Assembly: GCF_028279465.1 (NCBI RefSeq)
Contig: NZ_JANQNS010000016.1
Location: 1 to 47,367 of the forward strand
From: Parasphingopyxis sp.
GTDB lineage: Bacteria > Pseudomonadota > Alphaproteobacteria > Sphingomonadales > Sphingomonadaceae
DNA length: 47,367 nucleotides
Reading direction: 5' to 3'
Position numbers and translations under genes: made by a program. Below are positions 35,123 to 42,286 of this stretch, one piece after another (positions within the stretch are counted from its first letter, which is position 1; every line of letters starts with the position of its first letter). The notes below the pieces were generated by a model. The model saw only the letters and a list, made by a program, of their open reading frames with translations, was not told where the DNA came from and ran no database searches.

Positions 35123-36316
35123 ATGACAATCGAAACCAAGATGGACCCGCTCGCGGCGAGCTTTGCGGCGATGGAGCAGCCGGCGCATGAAGATGCCGCC
35201 GCGGCCGAAGATGACGCGCCAGAGGAGGATCAGGAGCAATCGCCGGCCGAGCAGGTTGCCGAACATATTGCCGCCGTAAAACGCTGGATGGATGCGCATA
35301 CGGTCGCCGCGGCGCGCCCGGCGCTCGAGGGTACGAAGTCGATGCCGCGCGGGCAGAGCGATTTCACGGCGCACTATCTGCGGCGCGGGCTGGAGACCGG
35401 CCTCGAGCGCAAGAGCTTCGACGGCACGGGCGGGCCGGCGGGCGGTTATGCCATCCCGCAGGAAATCGATGCGGTGATCGACCGGACGCTGAACGACATT
35501 TCGCCGATCCGGAGCATCGCCAATGTCGTGAAGGTCGGCAGCGCCGGTTACCGGAAACTCGTGACGACGGGCGGGACGCCCTCGGGCTGGGTCGCCGAAG
35601 ACGCCGCGCGCCCCGAAACCGATACGCCCGATTTTGCCGAGATCGCCCCGCCGATGGGCGAGCTTTACGCGAACCCCGCCGCCTCCCAGGCGATGCTCGA
35701 CGATGCGGCCTTCGATGTCGAAGCCTGGCTCGCCAGCGAGATCGCGGCCGAATTCGCCCAAGCCGAGGGCGCGGCCTTCGTATCGGGCTCCGGCACGGAC
35801 CGACCCAGGGGCTTCCTCACGGGCACGCCAACCGACGAGGCCGATGACGTCCGCGCCTTCGGAACGCTCCAATATATCGCCACCGGCACGGATGGCGGCT
35901 TCGATGCGAGCGATCCCGAATATGCGCTGGTCGATCTCGTCCAGTCGCTGCGCTCGCCCTATCGGCAGGGCGCGCACTTCGTGATGAACGCGGCGACGCT
36001 CTCGGCGATCCGCAAGTTCAAGACGGCGGACGGCGCGTTTCTCTGGCAGCCGGGCCTGATGGCGGGCCAGCCCGATACGCTGCTCGGCTATCCGATCGTC
36101 GAGGCCGACGACATGCCCGATATCGGCAGCGGCACGGACGCGATCGCCTTCGGCAATTTCAAGGCTGGCTATCTGATCGCCGAACGGGCCGAAACCGCGA
36201 TCCTGCGCGATCCGTTCAGCAACAAGCCCTTCGTCCATTTCTACGCGACGAAGCGCGTCGGCGGGCAGGTCTCGAACAGCGAGGCGATCAAGCTGCTGCG
36301 GTTTAGTGTGAGCTGA
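35123..36316 (+). CDS. GTA major capsid protein (gp5), HK97 fold
   Basis: A 397-residue capsid protein. The first 100 residues are acidic and helical (AAAEDDAPEEDQEQSPAEQV), the scaffold delta-domain removed by the protease. The shell part starts near FTAHYLRRGLETGLERKSFD with GGPAGGYAIPQEIDAVIDRT, then ISPIRSIANVVKVGSAGYRK, GEIAPPMGELYANPAASQAM-like E-loop and strands, AFVSGSGTDRPRGFLTGTP and a C-terminal YATKRVGGQVSNSEAIKLLR. This is the RcGTA capsid pattern. ATG 35123 is chosen because AAGGAG lies nine bases upstream; ATG 35117 is only three bases from it. It is the first + strand gene after the minus-strand insertion, so a separate promoter is likely but none is clear. Confidence 0.92.
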   Translation: MTIETKMDPLAASFAAMEQPAHEDAAAAEDDAPEEDQEQSPAEQVAEHIAAVKRWMDAHTVAAARPALEGTKSMPRGQSDFTAHYLRRGLETGLERKSFDGTGGPAGGYAIPQEIDAVIDRTLNDISPIRSIANVVKVGSAGYRKLVTTGGTPSGWVAEDAARPETDTPDFAEIAPPMGELYANPAASQAMLDDAAFDVEAWLASEIAAEFAQAEGAAFVSGSGTDRPRGFLTGTPTDEADDVRAFGTLQYIATGTDGGFDASDPEYALVDLVQSLRSPYRQGAHFVMNAATLSAIRKFKTADGAFLWQPGLMAGQPDTLLGYPIVEADDMPDIGSGTDAIAFGNFKAGYLIAERAETAILRDPFSNKPFVHFYATKRVGGQVSNSEAIKLLRFSVS

Positions 36317-36324
36317 TCCTGAAA

Positions 36325-36495
36325 CCCTCTCCCCTTGCGGGAGAGGGACAGGCGGCGCGTAGCGTCGCCAGGGAGAGGGGCGCAGAGCGAAGCGTAAAAG
36401 CCTCAAAGCGATACGCTTGCGGCTCACCCCTCTCCAACTTCGCCTAACCCGCTTGCGCGGGAAAGGCTGCGTATCCTCTCCCGCAAGGGGAGAGG
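36325..36495. repeat. Hairpin-ended intergenic repeat, copy 3
   Basis: A 171-bp unit after the capsid gene. The left hairpin has CCCTCTCCC/GGGAGAGGG arms (36325-36347) and the right one CCTCTCCC/GGGGAGAGG (36475-36495). The centres are mutually complementary (CTTGC on the left, GCAAG on the right). Inside are ACAGGCGGCGCGTAGCGTCG, an inner GGGAGAGGGG / CCCCTCTCC pair and the AACTTCGCCTAA segment common to the family. Confidence 0.85.
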
Positions 36496-36502
36496 ATGGC
36501 GT

Positions 36503-36546
36503 GCGCCGCGTCTTCTGTGCCTCCCCCTTCGCAGGAGGCGCGGCGC
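36503..36546 (+). promoter_or_regulatory. Two-tier hairpin before the adaptor gene
   Basis: An outer stem GCGCCGC (36503-36509) / GCGGCGC (36540-36546) encloses an inner stem GCCTCC (36519-36524) / GGAGGC (36534-36539), followed by TTTCCCC. It lies just beyond repeat copy 3 and 29 bases before the adaptor ATG, so it could pause or terminate transcription or protect the 5' end. Confidence 0.45.
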
Positions 36547-36574
36547 TTTCCCCTATATCCACGGAGCCTTTTTC

Positions 36575-36856
36575 ATGACTCCCATTCTCAAAGATCCCGA
36601 TGCGGATCTGCGTTATGCCATGCGCTGGCCGGACGCGCTGCTCGATGGCGCGACGATTGCGGCCGCCAGTTGGGCGATCGAACCCGATGAGCCTGGCGGC
36701 GTCACCGCCTCGGCCGACTTTATCGACGGCAGCGAAACCGGCGCGCGTTTCTCGGGCGGTATCGCGGGCCGCGTCTATCGCGCCGCCTGCCATATCGACC
36801 TGTCGGACGGGTGCGCGGCCGACCGCTCGCTCGTCATTCGCGTGGAGCAGGTCTGA
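36575..36856 (+). CDS. GTA fiber-tail adaptor-like protein
   Basis: A 93-residue protein with a small beta-rich pattern: LKDPDADLRYAMRWPDALLD, ATIAAASWAIEP, VTASADFIDGSETGARFSGG, then AGRVYRAACHIDLSDGCAAD and a closing RSLVIRVEQV. The 'L.DPD..L.Y...W......G..I....W' opening and the 'Y.....I..S.G...DRS..I.V' ending match phage fiber-tail-adaptor-like proteins. In sphingomonad GTA clusters such a gene commonly lies between capsid and connector. It probably forms part of the neck or head surface; the exact place is not known. GGAG sits 12 bases before the ATG. Its stop overlaps the connector start by one base (TGATG). Confidence 0.65.
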   Translation: MTPILKDPDADLRYAMRWPDALLDGATIAAASWAIEPDEPGGVTASADFIDGSETGARFSGGIAGRVYRAACHIDLSDGCAADRSLVIRVEQV

Positions 36857-37398
36857 TGGCGGCGGTCGAAGATGTGCCCGCCGCAACCGCCGTCGCGCTG
36901 GACACGGTGAAAGCCGATCTGCGCATCGCGACGGACGAAGACGATGCGCTGCTCGCCGGGCTGATCCGCACCGCGACCGGCGTCTGCGAACGCTTTGTCG
37001 GGCGGGCCCTGCTGTTGCGAGATGCGGAGGAGACGATTCCCGTATCGAGCGAATGGCGGCGGCTGACGCTGACGCCGGTCGCCGCGATCACCGGGATAAC
37101 CGGGCTGCCGGAAACGGGCGATCCCTTCGCGTTGCCGATCGACAGCTATGCGATCGATATAGATAGCAATGGGGATGGCTGGGTACGCGTGACGGCGGCC
37201 GGGCAGGCGCGCCGGGTGACGGTCGCCTATCGCGCCGGCATGGGGCCGGACTGGAATGCCGTGCCCGAACCCTTGCGCCAGGGCATTGTGCGGCTCGTCG
37301 CGCATCTCTTTACGGAGCGCGATGCGGACGAGACGGCGGGGCCGCCGGCCGCGGTCGTTGCGTTGTGGCGGCCCTGGCGGCGGATGCGGCTCCAATGA
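36856..37398 (+). CDS. GTA head-tail connector (gp6)
   Basis: A 180-residue protein of the phage head-tail connector family (gp6/HK97 gp6 type). The N-terminal helices have ALDTVKADLRIATDEDDALL, AGLIRTATGVCERFVGRALL, the typical connector opening. The middle has LTLTPVAAITGITGLPETGD and the C-terminus VAYRAGMGPDWNAVPEPLRQ, then GIVRLVAHLFTERDA. Twelve copies would sit beneath the portal and link it to the tail. The ATG at 36856 overlaps the adaptor stop by one base, and the end overlaps the DUF3168 gene by four (ATGA), so these three genes are tightly coupled. Confidence 0.85.
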   Translation: MAAVEDVPAATAVALDTVKADLRIATDEDDALLAGLIRTATGVCERFVGRALLLRDAEETIPVSSEWRRLTLTPVAAITGITGLPETGDPFALPIDSYAIDIDSNGDGWVRVTAAGQARRVTVAYRAGMGPDWNAVPEPLRQGIVRLVAHLFTERDADETAGPPAAVVALWRPWRRMRLQ

Positions 37399-37787
37399 GC
37401 ACCGAGATCGTCTTGCGCGGTGCGCTGATGGCGGCGCTGCGCGATCATGCGCCGCTCGCCGATGCGGTGAACGGCATTTATGCCGCACCCGTCATCCGCC
37501 CGGCGATCCCGTACGTTGAGCTGGGCCCGATCGCGGCGCGCGACTGGAGCACCAAGACCGAACCGGGCCGCGAGCTGCGTTTTGCGCTGTCCATCTTCGA
37601 TCAGGACGAACGCGCCGAGCGCCTCGCCGAACTGATGGCCGAGGCGGAAACCGCAATCGCCGCGCTCCCGCGCGACCTGTCCGGCTGGCGCGTCGCGAGC
37701 TGCGTCTTTCTGCGCGGCCGCGTCGACCGCAGCACCAACTCCTGGCGCGGCATCATCGATTACCGGGTGCGGATGCTGGCGGTGTGA
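37395..37787 (+). CDS. GTA DUF3168 tail-completion protein (gp8 type)
   Basis: A 130-residue protein with LRGALMAALRDHAPLADAVN, GIYAAPVIRPAIPYVELGPI, AARDWSTKTEPGRELRFALS and the closing DRSTNSWRGIIDYRVRML. These are features of DUF3168, which includes the RcGTA tail-terminator/completion protein and SPP1 gp17 relatives. A ring of it would cap the tail tube and join it to the connector. The ATG at 37395 overlaps the connector stop (ATGA). Only three bases separate its stop codon from repeat copy 4, so this is the last gene of a coupled trio. Confidence 0.85.
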   Translation: MSTEIVLRGALMAALRDHAPLADAVNGIYAAPVIRPAIPYVELGPIAARDWSTKTEPGRELRFALSIFDQDERAERLAELMAEAETAIAALPRDLSGWRVASCVFLRGRVDRSTNSWRGIIDYRVRMLAV

Positions 37788-37790
37788 CAC

Positions 37791-38034
37791 CCTCTCCCCA
37801 CCGCGGGAGAGGGAAAGGCGGCGCGCAGCGTCGCCAGAGAGAGGGGGGCAGAGCGAAGCGTAAATGCCTCGGGGCAAAGAGCTTGCAGCTTACCTCCTCT
37901 CCAATTTCGCCTAGCGATCCTTCGACAAGCTCAGGATCGCAAGGCTCCATATCAGTTCGGGGTGAACAGCGCCCCGCGCTGTTCAGATCATGCTGGGAGC
38001 ATGATCGACCTCCGAACTCCCGCAAGGGGAGAGG
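37791..38034. repeat. Hairpin-ended intergenic repeat, copy 4
   Basis: A 244-bp unit starting three bases after the DUF3168 stop. The left hairpin has CCCTCTCCC/GGGAGAGGG arms (37791-37814) and the right end CTCCCGCAAGGGGAGAGG (38017-38034). It contains AAAGGCGGCGCGCAGCGTCG, the CTCTCCAATTTCGCCTAGCG segment, CCTTCGACAAGCTCAGGATC, and an extra block of about 75 bp holding GATCATGCTGGGAGCATGATC-type dyad symmetry bounded by GTTCGG / CCGAAC. Here the two outer centres do not match, unlike copies 1, 3, 5 and 6. Confidence 0.8.
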
Positions 38035-38053
38035 AATTATCGAGGAGACAATC

Positions 38054-38461
38054 ATGGCAGCAGAAAAAGGATCGGCTTTCCTCCTGAAAGTCGGCGATGG
38101 CGGCGATCCGCCGACCTACAGCACGGTGGCGGGCATGCGCACGACGCAGCTTTCGATCAATGGCGAGCCGGTGGTCGTCACGAACAAGGATTCGGGCGGC
38201 TGGCGCGAATTGCTGAGCGGTGCGGGCGTGCGGTCCGTATCGGTGTCGGGGGCGGGCATCTTTACCGGCTCGGTGGCCGAGACGCGGCTCAAGAATAATG
38301 CGCTCGGCGGATCGCTCGACGATTATGAGCTGAGCTTCGAAAGCGGCGAGCGGATGCAGGGGCAATTCCTGATCGCCCGGCTCGACTATGCCGGCGATTT
38401 CAACGGCGAACGCAACTACACGCTGGCGCTCGAAAGTTCGGGCGCGGTGGTGAGCCTCTAA
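38054..38461 (+). CDS. GTA major tail protein (gp9)
   Basis: A 135-residue tail-tube protein: AAEKGSAFLLKVGDGGDPPT, YSTVAGMRTTQLSINGEPVV, VTNKDSGGWRELLSGAGVRS, then VSVSGAGIFTGSVAETRLKN, and an ending YAGDFNGERNYTLALESSGA. The 'VTNKDS.GWRELL.GAG..S..VSG.GIF' run is diagnostic of the TP901-1/RcGTA major tail protein family. Hexamers would stack to form the tube. GAGGAG precedes ATG 38054 by seven bases. The gene lies isolated between repeat copies 4 and 5, each directly abutting it. Confidence 0.92.
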   Translation: MAAEKGSAFLLKVGDGGDPPTYSTVAGMRTTQLSINGEPVVVTNKDSGGWRELLSGAGVRSVSVSGAGIFTGSVAETRLKNNALGGSLDDYELSFESGERMQGQFLIARLDYAGDFNGERNYTLALESSGAVVSL

Positions 38462-38462
38462 A

Positions 38463-38654
38463 CCTTCTCCCTTGATGGGAGAAGGATACGCAAACTTGCT
38501 GATCCTGAGCTTGTCGAAGGAGAAGCTAGTTGGAGTTGGATGAGGGTGATCTATCCGCTGGCTATATCGCCTACCGATGAATCACCCTCATCCAACTTCG
38601 CCTAGGCTCGTGCCTCGCCAAGGCTCCATATCCTTCTCCCATCAAGGGAGAAGG
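38463..38654. repeat. Hairpin-ended intergenic repeat, copy 5
   Basis: A 192-bp unit starting two bases after the tail-protein stop. Left (38463-38485) and right (38632-38654) hairpins share CCTTCTCCC/GGGAGAAGG arms, and the right end is an exact reverse complement of the left, including the TTGATG centre. A second, perfect 17-bp inverted pair lies inside: AGTTGGATGAGGGTGAT (38534-38550) and its complement (38581-38597). GATCCTGAGCTTGTCGAAGG is also present. Confidence 0.87.
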
Positions 38655-38671
38655 TTTGAAAGGTACCCAAT

Positions 38672-38983
38672 ATGACGAAAGCCAACCCCGCGCGTGGCGA
38701 GGCGGAGATTGTCGTTGCGGGCGAAGCGCTGCGGTTGCGGCCGAGCTTTGCCGCGTTGGTGGCCGCCGAGGAAGAGCTCGGCCCGCTGTTCGCGCTGGTC
38801 GAGCGGGCGGCGGATGGCGGGCTCAGGCTGGCCGAACTTGTCGCGCTCTTCTGGCATTGTCTCGATCCGAAGCCCGAGGCGCTGACGCGCGAGCGGTTCG
38901 GCGAGGCGCTGGCGGGGCAGGGGCTTGCCGCGCTGACCCCGGCGCTGCGCATCCTGCTTGGGCAGGTACTGCAGGGCCGATAA
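38672..38983 (+). CDS. GTA tail assembly chaperone (gp10)
   Basis: A 103-residue protein: ARGEAEIVVAGEALRLRPSF, AALVAAEEELGPLFALVERA, DGGLRLAELVALFWHCL, and ALTPALRILLGQVLQGR. The pattern 'G......G...LR...ALVA.E...G.L..L' followed by 'L..LVAL.W.C' matches the RcGTA gp10 (GTA_TAC) family. It helps tape-measure and tube assembly as a tail assembly chaperone. It starts 17 bases beyond repeat copy 5 and stops two bases before copy 6. The Shine-Dalgarno is not obvious apart from AGGGAGAAGG inside the end hairpin of copy 5. Confidence 0.82.
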   Translation: MTKANPARGEAEIVVAGEALRLRPSFAALVAAEEELGPLFALVERAADGGLRLAELVALFWHCLDPKPEALTRERFGEALAGQGLAALTPALRILLGQVLQGR

Positions 38984-38985
38984 AG

Positions 38986-39163
38986 CCCTCTCCCTTTACG
39001 GGAGAGGGAAAGACGGCGCGTAGCGTCGTCAGGGAGAGGGTACAGAGCGAACGTTTAGTGAGCGTGGAAACGCGGCGCATTGCAGCGCAGCTAAACCCTC
39101 TCTGACTGCGGCTAGGCAGCAAGCTGCCAAGCCTTCGTTGTTCTCTCCCGTAAAGGGAGAGAA
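38986..39163. repeat. Hairpin-ended intergenic repeat, copy 6
   Basis: A 178-bp unit. The left hairpin has CCCTCTCCC/GGGAGAGGG arms (38986-39008) with centre TTTACG. The right has TTCTCTCCC/GGGAGAGAA arms (39141-39163) with the complementary centre CGTAAA. Inside are AAAGACGGCGCGTAGCGTCG, shared with copies 2-4, and ACTGCGGCTAGGC. The right hairpin's GGGAGAG is also the Shine-Dalgarno for the next gene. Confidence 0.87.
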
Positions 39164-39170
39164 AGAATTG

Positions 39171-39377
39171 ATGATATCTGAAACTTTCGCCCAATCCGCT
39201 GCCCGGCTCGCCGGGCTTGCCGGTGCGATGCTGGGCTGGCGGCCGGACGATTTCTGGGCGGCGACGCCGGCCGAACTCGCAACGATTTTGCAGGTCTTTT
39301 CGGATGACGCACCGGACGGCGTTCCCGCCGCGCGATCGGATCTGTCCGCCCTGATGGAGCAATTTCCCGATGGATGA
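39171..39377 (+). CDS. GTA second tail assembly chaperone (gp10.1, DUF2376-like)
   Basis: A 68-residue protein: SETFAQSAARLAGLAGAMLG, WRPDDFWAATPAELATILQV. The 'F...A.R.AG.....GW.P..FW..TP.EL' pattern matches the small second tail assembly chaperone of RcGTA-type clusters (rcc01693 / phage TAC family). With gp10 it probably guides the tape measure. ATG 39171 is preferred; the frame further upstream lies in the repeat. The Shine-Dalgarno GGGAGAG (39155-39161) is part of the end hairpin of repeat copy 6, nine bases before the ATG. It overlaps the tape-measure gene by eight bases. Confidence 0.8.
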   Translation: MISETFAQSAARLAGLAGAMLGWRPDDFWAATPAELATILQVFSDDAPDGVPAARSDLSALMEQFPDG

Positions 39378-39951
39378 TGAGTTTGACGACCAGATGGTCC
39401 GTATCCGCGCCGATACCCAGGCGTTCCGGCACGATGTCGAGGATATGCGCCGTGCGCTGGCCGATGGGTTGGGCGGCGCGGCCGATATTACCGGACGGCG
39501 GATCGAGGGCGCGCTGCTGCGCGCGGTGCGCACCGGCAAGCTCGGTTTCGACGATCTGAAACGCACTGCGCTCGCCGTGATGAGCGATATCGCCCAGGCG
39601 GCGATCCGGGGCGGGCTGGATTCGCTCTTCGGCGGCGCGCGGAGCGCCGGATCGGGCGGCTTGCTGTCGCTCGGCACGCAGCTCGCCAGTGCGTTGCTCG
39701 GCGTTCCGGGGCGCGCGACGGGCGGCCCCGTGGCACCGGGCCGGGCCTATCGCGTCGGCGAGCGCGGGCCGGAACTGTTCGTGCCGTCGGCCAGCGGGCG
39801 AGTCGAGCCGCTGGCCGCCCGCGACAATGCCCGTGATGTGCACGTGACCGTCAATCTCAACGCGCCGCGCGGGTCCGAACCCGAAGCGCTGACCCGTTCG
39901 AGCCGCCAGATCGCGCGCCATGTCCGCCGGGCGCTCGAGCGGGCGGACTAG
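39370..39951 (+). CDS. GTA tail tape measure protein (gp11)
   Basis: A 193-residue protein. The N-terminal half is helical (DQMVRIRADTQAFRHDVEDM, RRALADGLGGAADITGRRIE, LKRTALAVMSDIAQAAIRGG) with a glycine-rich turn. Then comes GRATGGPVAPGRAYRVGERG followed by PELFVPSASGRVEP, the signature of the C-terminal end of phage tape measures, and a beta/basic tail (RDVHVTVNLNAPRGSEPEAL). The size is short, in line with the short GTA tail. It sets tail length and is threaded through the tube. ATG 39370 overlaps the chaperone by eight bases. Confidence 0.87.
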   Translation: MDDEFDDQMVRIRADTQAFRHDVEDMRRALADGLGGAADITGRRIEGALLRAVRTGKLGFDDLKRTALAVMSDIAQAAIRGGLDSLFGGARSAGSGGLLSLGTQLASALLGVPGRATGGPVAPGRAYRVGERGPELFVPSASGRVEPLAARDNARDVHVTVNLNAPRGSEPEALTRSSRQIARHVRRALERAD

Positions 39952-39955
39952 GCCG

Positions 39956-42286
39956 ATGCCCTTTTGGCTCGCCGCGCCCGGCGATGCGCAGCAGCACAGC
40001 TTCATCAAGCGTTTCGATCCGCGCTTCTGGACCGTCGATTTTCCGCGCCCGATGATGGCGTCGGTCGTGACGACGAGCCCTGCCTCGCTGCGCGCCGATT
40101 GCGTTTTCTATGACAGCGACAATCTGGCCGGGCTGATCTGGGAGAGCGAAGACCGGTGGGATCATCCGCTGATCGCCTATGAAACGGCGCGCGATTATCG
40201 CGGGTGCCGCGTGAGTTTTCACTGGCGGTCGTCGGGACTCATGCCGCTCGATGCTATTAACGGGCCGACGCTGACGATCGAGGGCCGGGACGCGAGCGGT
40301 GCGGCGCGCAGCTGGTATGTGCGCCTCTGGAACTATGCCAGCGGCGCGCCGGACGATGCGGCAATCGCGCTCGATTTCGATGCGATGCACGGCGGCTTTC
40401 TGTTGCCGGGCGAGGCCGATCCGGTCTGGGCCGGGGATATCGACCGGATGTTCATCTCGCTGGTGCCGCCCGGCTATACGGACGTAGCCGCGCCGCTCGC
40501 GGAAACGGCTGAGGCCTGGGTGGAACTGTCGGATATCGTCGCGTGTGGTCCTGCCTCGACGCTCGAGATCGGCGACACACTTCTGCCCGAACACGGGCTG
40601 CGCCTCGCGACGGGCTATGACGACGCCTATAACCAGACGCCCGAACGGCTGCTGCGCAACGCGCTGCATCTCGGCTATCGCGGGCCGATCAACCATTATG
40701 TCGGCATGAGCCATTATTACCGGCTCGGCTATTTCAGTTGGGAGCCCGGCGTTCCCCAGGCGACCCTGTCCGGCGGCGCGATCAACGCGTCGTGCGAACG
40801 CTGGCATATCGAATTTGCCGAACGGGCGAAGGCGCTCGGCTATCATCTGATCTTTTCGCTGTCTTACGAGCTGTTCGACGCGGTGTGCCGGGAAAGCTGG
40901 AAGCAGCGGGACGAGCTAGGCAATACGGCGCAGACCGGCTGGGTGCCGCCCTCGACCCTGTTGTCGCCGGCGCGCGCCCAGGCGATGAACTATCTGCGTG
41001 CGGTTGCGCTCGCCTTTGTCACGATCCTGCAGGATGCCGGGCTGCCCGTCCATTTTCAGATCGGCGAGCCCTGGTGGTGGATCACGCTCGACGGCTCCTA
41101 TCGCATCTGCCTCTACGATAATGCCGCCGTGCCGGCCTTTGGCGACGATCTCGTCTCGATCCCGACGATCCTCGGGCCGCAATCGCCCGAACAGATCGCG
41201 ATGCTCGACCGGGCCGGCGAAATCCTTGCGGACTCCACGGCGCTGATCGCCAATGCGGTCAAAGCGCAGGCCCCCGATGCGACGACCTATCTGCTGGTGT
41301 ATCTGCCGACCGTGCTCGACGAGGCCGCGCCCGAGGCGAAGCGCGCCAATGTGCCGCTTGGCTGGGCGGACCCGGCTTTCGATGTGCTCCAGCTTGAAGA
41401 CTATGACTGGGTGACGGCCGGCAATCGCGGCGCGACCGCGCGCGGCGTCGCGGCGATGGAAGCGCGGCTCGGCTATCCGGTCACGCGCCAGCACTATTTT
41501 TCGGGCTTCGTGCTCAACGCCGAAGATGCGGCGCAATGGAGCGAGATCGACGCGGCGGCCGATGCCGCACGCCGCCGGGGCGTCGCCGACACTTTCGTAT
41601 GGGCGCTGCCCCAGGTGATGCGCGACGGCTTTACCCATTTCGACAGCGAGGAGAGCGATGTGCAGGCTTTCGACGATGTGCAATTTCCGCTGGCGCTCGG
41701 CCGCGAGGCGGTGGCGGCCTCCGGCTTCTCGACCGCGATCGTGACGACAGCGTCGGGCGCCGAGCATCGCAACAGCGACTGGGCCGATGCGCGGATGCGC
41801 TACGATGCGGGGCCGGGCGTGCGCGCCGAAGACGATGTCGGGACGCTGATCGCCTTTTTCCGCGCCCGGCGCGGCGCGGCGCGCGGCTTTCGCTTTCGCG
41901 ATCCCTTCGATCACAGTTCGAACGGCATGGCGGGAACGCCCGCGCCCGGCGACCAGTTTCTCGGAATCGGCGAAGGGCAGACAACCGGCTTTGCGCTTGT
42001 CAAACGCTATGGCGATGCGCCGGATCAGCAGGTCCGCGCCATCACCCATCCGGTTTCGGGATCGATCCGAGTGGCCGTGGACGGCGTTGAACAGGCGAGC
42101 GGCTGGGCGTTCGAAGCGGGCGAAATCCGGTTCGACACACCGCCTGCCGCCGATGCCGAAATCCGCGCCGGCTATCTGTTCGACGTGCCCGTGCGCTTCG
42201 CCGAGGACCGGCTCGAAGTGAGCCGCGCCACCTTTCGCGCCGGCGAGGCATTGAGCGTGCCGTTGATTGAGATTCGGCCGGTCTGA
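39956..42286 (+). CDS. GTA distal tail protein DUF2460 fused to a TIM-barrel-like N-terminal region (gp12 position)
   Basis: A 776-residue protein. The last 205 residues or so (from about 568) are DUF2460, the RcGTA gp12 distal tail protein (FPLALGREAVAASGFSTAIV, IAFFRARRGAARGFRFRDPF, DHSS, then ADAEIRAGYLFDVPVRF and LIEIRPV). The first 560 residues are not in RcGTA gp12. They contain a beta-sandwich-like lead-in (about 40-200) and a glycosidase-like (beta/alpha)8 part (about 230-560) with GPINHYVGMSHYYRLGYFSW, YHLIFSLSYELFD, LPVHFQIGEPWWWITLDGSY and FDVLQLEDYDWVTAG. Sugar binding or cleavage during host attachment is plausible. ATG 39956 lies four bases after the tape-measure stop; the gene overlaps gp13 by one base. 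Confidence 0.8.
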   Translation: MPFWLAAPGDAQQHSFIKRFDPRFWTVDFPRPMMASVVTTSPASLRADCVFYDSDNLAGLIWESEDRWDHPLIAYETARDYRGCRVSFHWRSSGLMPLDAINGPTLTIEGRDASGAARSWYVRLWNYASGAPDDAAIALDFDAMHGGFLLPGEADPVWAGDIDRMFISLVPPGYTDVAAPLAETAEAWVELSDIVACGPASTLEIGDTLLPEHGLRLATGYDDAYNQTPERLLRNALHLGYRGPINHYVGMSHYYRLGYFSWEPGVPQATLSGGAINASCERWHIEFAERAKALGYHLIFSLSYELFDAVCRESWKQRDELGNTAQTGWVPPSTLLSPARAQAMNYLRAVALAFVTILQDAGLPVHFQIGEPWWWITLDGSYRICLYDNAAVPAFGDDLVSIPTILGPQSPEQIAMLDRAGEILADSTALIANAVKAQAPDATTYLLVYLPTVLDEAAPEAKRANVPLGWADPAFDVLQLEDYDWVTAGNRGATARGVAAMEARLGYPVTRQHYFSGFVLNAEDAAQWSEIDAAADAARRRGVADTFVWALPQVMRDGFTHFDSEESDVQAFDDVQFPLALGREAVAASGFSTAIVTTASGAEHRNSDWADARMRYDAGPGVRAEDDVGTLIAFFRARRGAARGFRFRDPFDHSSNGMAGTPAPGDQFLGIGEGQTTGFALVKRYGDAPDQQVRAITHPVSGSIRVAVDGVEQASGWAFEAGEIRFDTPPAADAEIRAGYLFDVPVRFAEDRLEVSRATFRAGEALSVPLIEIRPV

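Noticed and set aside
34773-39163. Repeats considered as a CRISPR array
   Set aside because: Units are 170-280 bp, hairpin-ended and separated by genes; there is no regular short repeat/spacer pattern and no cas gene.
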